Shown here in pieces: positions 1 through 11,406 of a DNA stretch of 64,000 bases. The notes under the pieces are model-generated. The model worked only from the letters and a program-made list of their open reading frames with translations, did no database searches and had not been told where the DNA came from. How positions within the stretch are numbered: position 1 is the first letter of the stretch; each line of letters opens with the position of its first letter. The position numbers were made by a program, and so were the translations under genes. Source of the stretch: Geosiphon pyriformis (taxonomy: Eukaryota > Glomeromycota > Glomeromycetes > Archaeosporales > Geosiphonaceae); NCBI GenBank assembly GCA_016748015.1, contig JAAOMT010000514.1, forward strand, positions 180,401 to 244,400. Reading direction: 5' to 3'.

Positions 1-1294
1 CAAATAATAATTATCATTAAAAATAAATTACTTTTAGTATTTTGAATTAAGATTAAAAGCTATGCTAGTATTATAGAGAATAAATATGTTAATGTGCTTG
101 TCTTTAATATATGCTTTTCTAATTCTGTTTTTTCAACTGTAATCCATAAATTTTTTATATATATAAATAGTATGACTTTGTTTTGCCATATTTATTATTA
201 TGTTAGAAATTTTTACAAAACTTTGTATTATGCTAAGTAAAAAAATAAATCTGAATTAATGATAAAAAATGTTTGTAATATCAGTATAATAAACTGAAAA
301 AAGTCTTCAAAAGTTTGGCATTTTGATAAACACATGGCTTTTGGTTTTACAAACTACATGTCAAATGTCTTATGAATTTATTTTATAAAAGCTTTATATA
401 GACATCTGCTAGTGGTTTTTAAAAAGTGTTTATATAGTACATTATATCCAAGTATAAAGTGCTTACTTTGTAATAAGATTGAGACTTCTAATTATACATT
501 CAGGTGCTTTTATAACAATAGTGCTTGTGGTAAGATTTTGTCTAAGTTTAGAATATATTGAACATTATTATCAAATGTTGCTGTTTTTTTTTTGTGATTC
601 TCTAAGATTTGTCTTCTTGTATACAAAATATTAACTTGTATTTTACTTTGGTAAAAACTTTGTGCTTAAAAATTAATGCAGTAAAGCTTTGACTGTATTT
701 GGCAATTCTGGACTAACAAATTTACAGATGATAACATTTATAAAAAACTTAACATTGGCCTACTGGTCTAAAGTATAGTGTTACAAATCTGAATACAGAG
801 TTAATATAGATAGAAAAGACATAATAATTGTTAACAATAATGTGGTTTCTTATAATTTCAACAGTATAAGCAAATTAAGTAATAGAATAGTTATATTGTT
901 TAGTATAAAGAAGAATAAAAAGATATACTTTAGTATATGATTTAAATACTTATTTTTTTCAGGTTTAAGAAATAACATAGTAGTAATAACTAATTTGTAG
1001 TATAATTTTAATTAATCTAAATGGCTGATTATATGTAGTAAGTACATAAATCACATTTAGTTTATGATGTATATATATTGTATATTCTTAAATAGTAATT
1101 AAATTACACTTATTAAACTTAATAAAAACTTAATATAATTATAAAATATTAATATTTAATTATAATTAATAAAAATATACAAATATTTTTAAATAAAAAA
1201 CACAAATTTCAAAATTTTTAAATCTTGTTTTATTAAAATAAATTTTTATGTTAAGTTTATTACTTTTTTGGTTTTTTTATTTATTGCTAATATT
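1..1294. other. AT-rich flank, no gene recognised
   Basis: Very AT-rich sequence with many short homopolymer runs and frequent stops in all frames. No ORF, splice pattern or domain is visible. It ends in a T-run that is the antisense of the poly(A) tail of the adjacent LINE. A short tRNA-like patch near 754-812 is listed separately. The stretch may be decayed repeat DNA, but I could not match it to the elements further right. Confidence 0.6.
754..812 (+). other. Possible degenerate tRNA-like (A box/B box) remnant
   Basis: The string TTGGCCTACTGGTCTAAAG resembles a pol III A box region. About 35 bases later GAGTTAATATAGA sits where a B box would lie. No cloverleaf can be closed and the B box is poor. 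It could be a SINE head or a decayed tRNA, or chance. Confidence 0.2.
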
Positions 1295-1436
1295 ATTAAT
1301 TTTTTTTTTTTTTTTATAATTTAACAAGTAAGATCCAAACGCGACCTAGTGCTATACATCATACAAATGATCTAAACTAGGTGCAAATTATGTGCTTTTT
1401 ACACGTGACCAGCCACTTGGGCCAGTTAGGACTACA

Positions 1437-4400
1437 CTATACACTTATATGCACAGAAACCGAATCTCCAATATCTGAAAAAAATGGACAAAACTTACGA
1501 AACCCAAAACCAACACCAAATGCCTCAGCCACCCCTAGCAATCTGACCACACCAGCCGAAAACACCTTAGGCAAACCAGAAACCGAAGCAGGAGTGAAGC
1601 CATCACGTGGAATCAAACTATGCTTCTCCATAAACACTCAGTGTCTGGCCCGGACCAACCAAACATCATCCCGAAATGCTAAACAAAACTCATGCACAAA
1701 GCTCACAATCCTCTTAGCACCCTCCCTAGAATCTTAAAAAACCGAGATAGATTCATGAAACCATTCATCAAAAACAAAACTCTTATACAGAGCAACACCA
1801 ACTCCAACCTCAGAAACACAAGAAGCCAAGGCCTGTAAGACACATGAAGAAGAGCGAGAAAGGCCAGAAAGAGCCTTCCAAGTTGAAGCATGTGCACCCA
1901 ACAAATGAGCATGGCCAACGGCATCCTGAAGACACAAAAAGACATGATCCGAGGTCTCAACATCACCACAAAACAGACAGACCACACTGGGGTAACTCCT
2001 ATCATATAAACGCTTGTGCACAGCAACAGTAAGCCAATGATGGAGAGCCTTCATAAAGTAAGTACGACATCCCACTGTGTGCATGCTGGTAAAACCGGAT
2101 GCCAAGTGAGAATCGGGGTGCCACATCATAGAAGACATAAACCAATTGATATCAGCACACAAACTATCATCCACAACATGAGAACCCACTCCAATCTCCC
2201 AACGAGCTTAGTGAACTGACTGGAAAACATCACGAACAAAGTGTCTAGAATTACCAGAAACTGCCATACTACCAGCACATAGAAAACGTTCACTGACTAA
2301 ATGAGATAGGCGCCAAGCAGAGAGAGCAGCACCCTTGGCAAGCGCATCAACATGCTCATTGCCTGAGACACCTGAATGACCTCTCACCTTAACCCAATTC
2401 ACATCCAAATTCTTTTGACAAATGACGGTGGCAATGTGACGACGCTTGATCCAACAGCGGTTCCTGAAATCCAGACAAACCAGCGAAGACTCTGACCTAT
2501 ATGCATCTAAAGCAGCCTGGCTATTCGAGAACAAGTCAATCGAACGAGAAAAAGGAACACACTCCAGGGCCAAAGCTATGGCCTGCAGTTCTGTCAGAGT
2601 AAAAGAAACCAAACCAGACACCCCAACACCCAAACCCAAGTTAATGTTCTTAAAAAAAACGGCAGCACCTGCTCTCATGTTAACAGTGCGCAGACCAGAA
2701 AGAGACCCATCTGTATACACAGAAAGGTGGGCAGCATCAATGGTTGGCAAAGTGTCATGAATCACACCAAAATTATGAGAAAGACGAATATCAGATACCG
2801 CATGACCATCCACCAAAGAAGAACTTGAGGAGAGAGGAACAACACCACCAAGAAAGCGAACGAAAAGATCAAACCAGAAAGAGACTGGGCCACGAGGGTC
2901 TAGCCTCTTCCAGCGCTTGAAGGTACCCCAACTGAAAACATCACCATTACGGTCACAAAGCTGTTCTACGAAAGCAATTCCATAATGCCTGAGCAAAGAG
3001 ATACACTTGAAAAAACAGGATTTACCAAGAACCAAAGACATAGGAGTACCATACCGATGATGAAAAGCACAATCTAGAGGGCCTCCCAAAGACAAATCAC
3101 ATCCAGAAAAAATGCAAACCACACCTGCCAAAAAATTATCCGAGGGACTGACACCAACACAAACTGGAAACAGCAAAGGATGACGAGAATGCCAGCTGAG
3201 AACCTGGAGGTCATGAGACCTATGAAAAAACAAGTGACCCAAGACACCAGTAGAATTCGCAAAAGCAACAACAGAGGCCAATTTACTCTCAGCCTATATC
3301 TGTTCGAAAGTTTTTAAATTGTACAAAGAGGGGTGATAAAGTGCGTCACTGGGGAAATCACATGGCAACCCAGACTTGGACTTTAAGACCTTGCAAACCA
3401 GAGCATCCCATTTACTACAAACACCAACAGAAACGAAACTGAACTGAGTCCTGTAGCTGATGATAGGAAAAAGAACTGCAGACACCAAATATGCACACTG
3501 TTTGTCCGAAATTGCCTTTCTCAAAACAAGATTCACAAAAAACTGTACATCAGCCTGGGCTTTAGCTAAGCTGGACTTCGAAAGACCCTCAAAAGACAAA
3601 AAAATACCCAAATAGCAATGAGATTCCCTTCTCTTGGCAATGAAAATAGGTGCACCACTGATAGTCAAATGAGGATCCAGCACCTGGCAATTGATGGAGA
3701 TGGCCACTGTTTTGTCATTGTTTACAGAAATATTGTTAAACCTAAAAAACTCACTAGCAACATCAAGAATGCATTGTGTAGCAGCCTGGCTGCTACCAAT
3801 CCAGATAGTATTATCGACAAAAGCGCCGGCAGCAAGAAACGAAGACAGCCCAGCTTGAGGATCTACCCAGCCAGTTCTTGATATGAAATGAGAATTCAAC
3901 CTGTAGTCATACACACTATCCTGTCTTTTGACCTCACACAAAAGTGAATCATAAAAAATATGCCAGAGAAGAGGCGAGAAAACTTCCCTCTGATCCAGCC
4001 CATCATGGACACAATATCCATCAGTCAAGCCAAAGTCGGTCATCACTTTGTTGACACGACCATTGTGAATACTGCCAAAAAATCTAATAAACCTGTCACA
4101 CATTTTGATCCTGACTAGACTCCTCCTAAGATGTTCCCAACCAACTGAGTCATAAGCCTTGCGCATGTCCTGTAAAACCAGCCAAAGTTCACGGTTCTTT
4201 TCCAAGGCATCCTCAACCACAGAACCGATAGCAAAAATGGGAGATTGAGTCATCATACCCTTCAAAACCGAAAAATTGTCCTCATGAAGAACATCAAAAG
4301 TGCTGCAAGCCAGAGAGATCCTATCCAAAAGAATTTTGGAGAGAATTTTGCGGGCCGTTTCAATTAAAGCTATAGGACAGGTGTTCGTGAGAACTCCCTT

Positions 4401-6125
4401 CCATTCATATGGTTTAGGAATCATCGAAACCCAAGCTTCTCTCCAAGGCCCAGGGACCAACTCACCAACCAAACAGAAATTCAAGAGCACCAAAAGCATA
4501 TCCAAAACAGATTTGTCACAATGTTTCCATAATTCGTTGGAGATACCAGAAAGACCAGCCGCTTTTCCATCAGGAAGATCCTTAACAACAGTTGACAACT
4601 CATCAAAACTAATCAAACACATGACATCAGAGAAAGCACCATCAAATACGTAATCCAAAGGCTGATATTGACGAGCCCAATCCTCAGATAAGTCAGACAC
4701 CACCTCACGTTTTCTGGTCCATCCCTCCATAATTTTGTCCACCTTAGACTTAACCAAATCAGGCTCTAAAATCAACTCATCTTCTACAACCAAATGATCT
4801 AGGACCACCTTGTGAAAAGGACGCTCCAAAACACTCTTAATGGTGTGACCCTTGTTCAGCTCAAAACTCTCTATCCTCTTACCAATAGCTTGCCTGATCG
4901 AGGATTCCTCAGCGCGCTTGGATTCCACTAATTTGAAGGAACAGTATGATTTTCTTGTTTTGGCCAGCGCAAAACGAATAAGATCAAAATTAGAACCTGA
5001 AAGAAACAGAGACTTAACCACCGATGCACTAGGGGAGTCGAGACTGTGCCACACCTCCAACAAAGAAGCAAAACCATCACTAGAAGCCAAATGCGAAGCC
5101 TTGACCAACTTAGAAACCAGCAGCTCCAGCTTGTGAAACCTAGAAGAAGTCTTGGTGAACACACCATCAAAACCTTTAAACCATTTTTTCTTAAATGTAC
5201 TATCTGCTGAAAGAACCATAATCTTGCAAACAATGTCCCACATAGCGTCTACATCTGAAAATCTTACTGCCACACCGAAAGCATCCAAGAACATAGAGAC
5301 ATTAGCAGCTAAGGCATCCCTAAACTCCAATCACTTAACTTCATTGGCACTTTTGACGTCAAACTTCCAACGATCTTTATTCGCTTGCTTACAAAGAGAA
5401 TTCAAACACGTATCCAAGAGCCTGCCCAGACCCAAATCCACTGAAACAGCTTGATGGTCCGTGTTAAAATGCTTACTGACATTCAAAACTTCATGATGCA
5501 CTATCGCATTGACAAGACTTGAGGAGACAAACATGTAATCAATTGTTTTCTTAACACCCCTAGAATTTTCCCAAGTGGGCATTTTTGCAGCCGGGCTACC
5601 AATTAAAGAATTGACCAGACCCAAATCAAAGCATTTTTTGAAACTTGCACTTTTATGAGAGCCGTCTTCATTAAAATCGCCACCGAAAATGATGAAAGAA
5701 GATTCATTGACAGTTTTTACAATGAGAGAATTGATTTCACCAGCTTGAGAAAACTGAACCACCAAAGAAGCACCAGCATAAAGCCCCAAAATCGACACAG
5801 AAAGTTTACCCTTAAAAAGTAATTTAATGGAAAGGAGCTGACCAGGCATCTTAGAAACCTTGCACATATAATAAGCCAAAGAAACGTCCATGATAACAGC
5901 AACACCCGCACCCAAGTGACCGGAGTCCAAACCAGAAGAGAACACTTGGATACTATCAAACTTGTCTGCAATCCATGGACAAACCCTACTCTTTAATTTC
6001 GTTTCAGTAACGATAGAGACTAAATTGTTCATTTCCTTATGCCACCTAATAATGTCTTCTTGTTTAGCGGGATTGTTCATGTCCCTGACATTGCACGTAG
6101 CAACTTTCCAGACTAAACTGTTCAT
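1437..6125 (-). pseudogene. LINE copy 1 ORF2, endonuclease-reverse transcriptase-RNase H polyprotein with five in-frame stops
   Basis: One uninterrupted reading frame of about 1,562 codons starts at the ATG at 6125 and ends with TAG at 1437-1439. Internal stops lie at 5331 (TGA), 3294 (TAG), 2208 (TAA), 1734 (TAA) and 1638 (TGA); there is no frameshift. Domain order: an APE-type endonuclease (WKVATCNVRDM start, GGDFNEDG, DYMFVSSSL, NTDHQAVS), a reverse transcriptase (AYDSVGWEHL; catalytic box FVDNT at 3810-3821, so the second Asp is Asn), RNase H (YTDGS, TELQA, then FSNSQAAL with Asn in place of the usual Asp, GNEHVDALAK) and a C-terminal CX2C...HX3C finger (CLFCGDVETSDHVFLC). These residues and stops argue that this copy is inactive. 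Confidence 0.93.
6122..6125 (-). promoter_or_regulatory. ATGA stop-start overlap joining LINE ORF1 and ORF2
   Basis: On the minus strand the ORF1 stop TGA shares bases with the ATG in frame with ORF2 (CAATGAAC). Such overlaps support termination-reinitiation translation in several LINE families. In LINE copy 2 the same site reads ATAA, so both signals have been altered by G-to-A change. The first residues after this ATG lead directly into the endonuclease motif, which supports it as the true ORF2 start over the earlier ATG at 6206. Confidence 0.7.
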
Positions 6126-7915
6126 TGAGTAAGAGGTAGAGATACCGGAAGCGCACCTAAACTGTTCACTTTGGCCGAAAGGCCCAGAACCGTTTCCATT
6201 AAACACTTCATGCTGTTTTCTAGCTTAGACACCGAAGACATATCAAAAGACACCGCTCCCGCAACATTCCCACCACTAGTGGACACACTCGAACTCTCAC
6301 TCATCACTACATCCACCCCTTGATCCTGTGATGAAGGGATCACCAACGGCTGACATCCAGAGCTAGGCTGGGAAACCATTGGCCCGAGTGCATCCAACCT
6401 CTTAGCCAGCTTACCAACTTGCTCCACGAGGCTGGCGAGACTGCGCTCAAGAGCAGCAAACCTATTGTTGACTTCCATTGTAACCGGTTGGGACAGCTTC
6501 ATCTCTGAAGAGGAGCCATTTGTCACCACAACATTCTGACCAGAGAGGGGGAGCAAAAAAGACCTGCAAGCAACCTTTGCCCAAGAGAGACCACCAAAAA
6601 AGACTGGACAGGCAACCGGAGCTGAGCGTTTGGCATAGATGATTGCCAGCCTGCTTTTATCCATATCCGAAAAAACCCTACACAGTGAACTACTAGAAGA
6701 CAATTTCCCACGAACTGCACAACCCAATGACATGTGACCCAATTTCTCACACTTGGCGCATCTAGCAGAAATGAGGTAAGACCAGCGGAGATTGGTGTTC
6801 CTGAGTACTGGCATGGTTCCCACAGCAGCATCCAATGATTCAGCAGAGTCGAAACAAACAACAGCACACCTGGCCCGAGCATACGTAACAGAATAATGAT
6901 CAATGACACATGTTTTCCCACCCACAGATCTAACAAAGTCCCAGATATCATGAGCATTGGTTCCCATCGGCAATGTATAGAGCAGCGCCCTATGTTGGTC
7001 CCTTACATCCCATGCCTCCTTGTCTGAATCAGTCTTAGCCACACGTACAGCATCTTTCCCGATTAAGATGGAACACTCAGCTGCGATCAAATCAGCCTGA
7101 TCTGATTGTTCGAATTCCACCACCACCTTCTGCCACAGCCTGATTAACTGCATCTTGATCGCCCTAATAACTTCAAACTCGGATAGCGCAGCGCGCACAG
7201 CCTCAGCCGATGTTCCAACTGGAATTTTTTTTACGACTACAGCCCGATCTGATCACCCAGATGCTTTTTTGAGATCGGCATTTACTAAGATCTTCGCATT
7301 CGCAGCTTTATCAGTAGCTTTTATTAGACTTGATTTGGAAGTGAATGTCGCCCTGATGATCCCTGAGAATTTTGAGGGGGTAGATGCCTCCCCAAAACCA
7401 TTGATTCCAGAAAACAACTTCCTTACCACCACAAGTTTTTCTTGAGAAGATTTGCTGGCCACTTTATCCAAGCCAATATCCAATGCGAATGATTTCCTGA
7501 CTGAAACATTGACCAAATTTTTCATAGAAAGAGGGAGCTCAAGAGGAGCATCCGAGAGAACACCATCATCACTACCGTCTTTTGAGAAGTCAATTTTTCC
7601 CAATGGCTTGCCTAATGCCTTTTTGGTTTTAACTTTCGAACTTGTGGGCATCTGATCATAATCTCCACCAGTCAGAGCTTCACTTTCACCATAATCAAAG
7701 CTGGTTTCCTCCACCAGACACTCCTCTTCCATATCAACACTTTCAGACTCAGTAGTGTCCTCAGTCTCCGAACTCCATGAACAAACACCAGGAACTTTAG
7801 CAGCAACTCTTCCATTATCAACACCCTCTACCAACACACCTCTCTTCCTCTTTTTCCTTGATGCAACTGTTTTAAAACCACTCTCAGAACCAGAAATTTT
7901 AGCAGTCTTCTTCAT
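6122..7915 (-). pseudogene. LINE copy 1 ORF1, Gag-like nucleic-acid-binding protein with one internal stop
   Basis: ORF1 runs from an ATG at 7915 to a TGA at 6122-6124, about 597 codons, broken by one in-frame TGA at 7253-7255. LINE copy 2 has TGT (Cys) at that position, so the stop is probably a mutation. The N-terminal part is Lys/Arg and acidic rich with a basic SRKKRKRG-type stretch. The middle resembles an RRM-like fold (KKIPVGTS region). A zinc knuckle of CX2CX4HX4C form (CAKCEKLGHMSLGC) follows near 6720-6765, then a Ser-rich tail with a possible coiled coil. By family knowledge ORF1 proteins coat the LINE RNA. The final TGA overlaps the ATG of ORF2 as ATGA. Confidence 0.88.
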
Positions 7916-8067
7916 AACAGCAATAACAGAGCCAACAGTGGCCTCGTAATCGAAAAACAGTTTTGATTTATCGTACTGAATGGTAAAAAACTTCTTTCAA
8001 AAAAACTTTTGACTCTTTTTTGGAAATTTTGGACGAAGGAGAGAAAGAAGTTTTTTTTATTAATTTT

Positions 8068-9480
8068 GTAATAATTTTAAATTAATATTTTTAAAATGTT
8101 AAAATCAAATAAATATTATCAATTTAAAAAAATCATTTGTGATTTAAACAAAAAATAATAAATTTTAAAATAGATTTTAATATTAAAAAAAGATATATAA
8201 ATAATTTAAATAAAAAATATTTGTTTAAATAATAGTTTTTTAAAAACTACAAACTCCAAATATTAAATTAAAATATTACTAAAACTATTAAATAAATAAT
8301 ATAGTTAAAAATAGAAATATATTAGTTGTTTATATATATAAAATGTTTTTTTAAGGTAAATTTTTATATTAAATTCAACATAATTTAATTTTAACTAATT
8401 TGTATTTAATTATGTAAATTATATTATTTAAAAATATTAAATTATTGTATTATAATAAATAATAATAAGACTTTACATATTAAATAAATAAATAAAAAGC
8501 ACAAAAAAAATATAAAATTCAAATATATTATTATTAATTAAAAACATTACAAAAAACATTAATTATTATTATAATTAAAAATATTATTGTTGTTTAATTA
8601 ATTAAAAATTTATAATCAAAAATTTATTTTTATAATATTAGTATTTACAAATCTGTTTTTTGGTTTTAATAAAATGAATTTAAAAGTATTGTGGTAAAAC
8701 AAATTATTTTAAATTAATTAACTAGTTTTTATATGTTTTAAAATATTTTATTATTTGTAAAAAAAAACTTGTTTTATTCAAAATACAAATTTAAAATTTC
8801 GTTTTAATAATATTAATATTAAAAATAATTGTTAACTGTTTTGGTAAAAAACTAGATTTATCATTGATAAGAAAATAAAAATTTTATTTAAATACTAATT
8901 ATTTTTGAATTATATTGTTTAAATAAAAATAACATTAATACAACTGTAATATATTAAAATAAACAAAATTTGTATAATTTTTTTTTAATCTGCAAGACTA
9001 AAATAAATACATTCCTATAAAATAGCTATAATTGGCTTAATTAGTTAATCACATGTAAAAAAAAATTGCATTATTATTATTAAATAAATAAATAAATAAA
9101 TAAATTTATATATTATAAAAATTTCTATTTTCTATGTTTAAATTATTATTTGTTTTTTATAATTAATTATTATTTTATTTATTATATATTACTTATATTT
9201 TTTATGACTATTAAAAATTCAATTTTTATTTGTCAACTAATTTTTATATTTTAAAATAATTAAAAAATAAAATTTTAATTATTTTATAGTTAAAACAAAT
9301 AATTTCAATTTTTAATATGAAAAATTATTACAATCTAATTGTAATAAGTTAAAGTGTCATTTTTAATTATTATGCAATATATATCTTTATTATTTATAAT
9401 CAGTTGTTTACACATTTTCGCTCTAATTGTTATGAAGTCAAATTATAAATATTAAGATATGTAAGAAATAAGAGTATGAT
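8068..9480. other. AT-rich desert without genes
   Basis: Almost pure A/T with short direct repeats, including an AAAT run near 9080-9103. No ORF, splice site pattern or repeat family could be recognised. By analogy with 56.2-58.2 kb it may be a fully decayed retroelement, but I saw no alignment here. Confidence 0.6.
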
Positions 9481-9911
9481 ATTACTCTTCTAAATAGTGT
9501 ATGCCATTATCTATAAATTTGAACTCGTTCAAATTACTGAAAATAATAAATTCTGCCAAATAAATTGGGTTTTAAATTCCTTTTTCACGAAAAAACTTTA
9601 AACGGGATTTGCCTATACTAGTCATTTGTCGTACAAGTTTGACAACCATATTGGGAGAATTGGTACGCTTTATCAACTTCGTCGTTTCCCGGATCATTTA
9701 GTGATTCAAAGTTAGCCAAGGAATGATATCGTTATTACCCAATGAACCAACTTAACAAACCGCGAGTGCAGGAATTATGGCACAACTTAGAATATTTGAC
9801 AGCGATAAATTTATAGGGTGACTCTAAATCAAAGAATGTCCATCAAGTGATCGATGAAAACGACGGAGTTAACGAGCTGATTTACTGTTACTTTAGATTC
9901 AGAAATTCTAA
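9481..9911. other. TIM21 downstream spacer; possible unassigned minus-strand coding end
   Basis: Base composition is more balanced than in the flanking desert. On the minus strand a frame from about 9725 to a TAG at 9618 reads LANFESLNDPGNDEVDKAYQ and then FSQYGCQTCTTND, which looks like coding sequence. No acceptor AG stands directly before it and no start could be joined. It may be the last exon of a small neighbouring gene or chance. Confidence 0.25.
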
Positions 9912-11231
9912 TTATTCTGATACTTTTGGTCCTTCCACTTCATCTTTAGTATTTTCGCCATGATATTCCACAAATAAACGTTTTGGTCCTCGAAGTCCTT
10001 GCGCTAGTATTTGAAGGTATTAATTGAGTCATGGCGAATCATTTACTAAAAAACACAAAAACTACCTGCTACATCAACAATCAAGTATTTGTAGACCCAT
10101 TTTCCTTTTTCGTTCTGAAAGATCGATAAAAAGGTAAAATGTAAATTAGTTAACCATTTGATATGCCTTTTAAATTTTAAAATTACCACGCTTACATACT
10201 TTGATCATATCCAGCAACGCAACGCCATCGTTCTCTGGTCCTTCTACATAAAAGTGCAATAAACGATGTTCTGTGCCATCTGTATTCTTGACAGCTTGAT
10301 AGCTTAAGAAATTATAATCCCAACGTGTGATTGATTGATCAAAAGAGAATAAACTATGAGTTAAAAAAGATTCGTACCTAACTCTTCGATTTCGTTGTCT
10401 GGGACTATGACTCGGTCCCCCATGTCCCTGAATTCATTTCAGTAGAAGGATGTGGTAATTAGCAACAAAAATAAAATTGATCAACTTTGAGGTAAATCTT
10501 GAAGCCAAAGGCATGGTCCTTAAACTAACCTTAATTGGGGAACCAAGTAAGCGTTGACACTAGAGAGTGAATTAATATTAAAATAAGTCCAAAAAGGGCC
10601 TAAATAGACAAATATATTCATCGAACCTACTCACTTCCGGGTTGGCCCTGATTTTATCTAATGCTTCACCGAAAATCTTGGTTGAACTATTAGACCCAAA
10701 TAATTCAGCAAAAATCAAATATACGAGGGAGCCTTGCGAATTGACGAGGAACTGCTGTCATTTATGGTTCATCCCTTTGAATTCCTTGCTTTTTGATATT
10801 CGGATTGAATCATGGAAAAAAAATTGAATAATTCACCTACCGAATATTCCAACTCCGAGCACCACTATTCCGATATTTGTCGTAGCTTTGGCGGCTCCGG
10901 CAACTTGAAGTGTCAGACATAAAAATAAGTTCTCAAGGAACTTCAAGATTTTACGACCAAGGTAAAAATAGTTACCTTTTTGGGATCGGGTTAATTGATT
11001 CCATTTTGGAAACTCCTCACGCTCAATTACGCCTTTTGACCTAAACTCCGCTCGTATTGCTTTGGTGTTGCCAAAGTGGCGTTTGATAAAAAAAGGACGA
11101 AATCCTGTGGAGTCATGTAGGCGCATTTTCAAATTGTCACTGCACAAAATGTCCATCTTATGGAAGCTTAGTGAGCGTCGAAAAACACTGTTTAATTTGA
11201 AACGAGGAGCCTTGTGCCAAATAGTGAACAT
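9912..11231 (-). CDS. TIM21: TIM21, mitochondrial presequence translocase subunit (8 exons)
   Basis: Tim21 links the TOM and TIM23 complexes and binds respiratory-chain supercomplexes in the inner membrane. I joined exons 10976-11231, 10841-10903, 10635-10732, 10530-10559, 10378-10427, 10200-10302, 10066-10114 and 9912-10003. All junctions are GT-AG, phases are consistent, and the product is 246 aa (yeast Tim21 is of similar size). The start at 11231 gives a basic, Ser/Arg-rich presequence. LTRSQKVAGAAK precedes a single membrane span near residues 93-118. The intermembrane-space domain follows with GEALDKIRANPE, CQRLLGSPI, RQRNRRVSYQ, HFYVEGP and WVYKYLIVDV, a recognisable family pattern. 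The gene is head-to-head with SDH4. An upstream in-frame TTG at 11279 is not needed. Confidence 0.9.
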
Positions 11232-11406
11232 CTGTCTTTTATTTAATCGTGAGGCAAAATGAAACTTTTGAAGGTCCAAGTGTGAGCAAATAAAAATATG
11301 AAGGGATCTGACAAATGTTTTATTCCAAGATTATCTTTTAGATAACGTTAGTTGATAGGCTGATAGGTCCATAAATGCTCGAGAGATGCAAATTGGAGTT
11401 AAATCA
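11232..11406. promoter_or_regulatory. Shared divergent promoter of TIM21 and SDH4
   Basis: Only 175 bp separate the TIM21 ATG (11231, minus) from the SDH4 ATG (11407, plus), or 154 bp if the in-frame ATG at 11386 is used. Both products act in the mitochondrial inner membrane. A common bidirectional promoter is inferred from the spacing; no specific factor site was identified. Confidence 0.6.

Larger units (their letters stand above)
1304..8058 (-). mobile_element. Full-length non-LTR retrotransposon (LINE copy 1)
   Basis: A LINE of about 6.75 kb lies on the minus strand: 5' end near 8058, ORF1, ORF2, a short 3' UTR and an A-run (T-run at 1301-1315 on the plus strand). The motif ATTAATTTT occurs at 1295-1303 and again at 8059-8067 and may be the target duplication, though the AT-rich context makes this uncertain. 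Base composition is clearly richer in G and C than anything nearby, CpG included, so this is the least decayed repeat in the window. The same family occurs as copy 2 at 26335-56214. Six in-frame nonsense codons and no frameshift separate the ORFs from intact coding. Confidence 0.93.

Noticed and set aside
1381-1737. Plus-strand ORFs inside both LINE copies and the gypsy elements
   Set aside because: They lie opposite clear RT, RNase H, Gag or endonuclease frames and have no domain of their own; they are shadows.
1703-2026. Minus-strand ORF of 107 codons overlapping the LINE ORF2 tail
   Set aside because: It is in another frame from the Cys/His tail, which aligns with LINE copy 2; this frame has no match there.
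1437-7915. Stop codon reassignment to explain the open LINE frame
   Set aside because: All three stop codons occur in the frame and host genes here end normally, so recoding of one codon does not explain it.
1304-8058. LINE 3' UTR hairpin as a conserved RT recognition structure
   Set aside because: A stem (ACCTAG with CTAGGT) can be drawn in copy 1, but changes in copy 2 are not compensatory, so there is no support.
10642-10827. Plus-strand ORF within TIM21
   Set aside because: It covers exon 3 and an intron of the minus-strand gene, whose exons join in phase.
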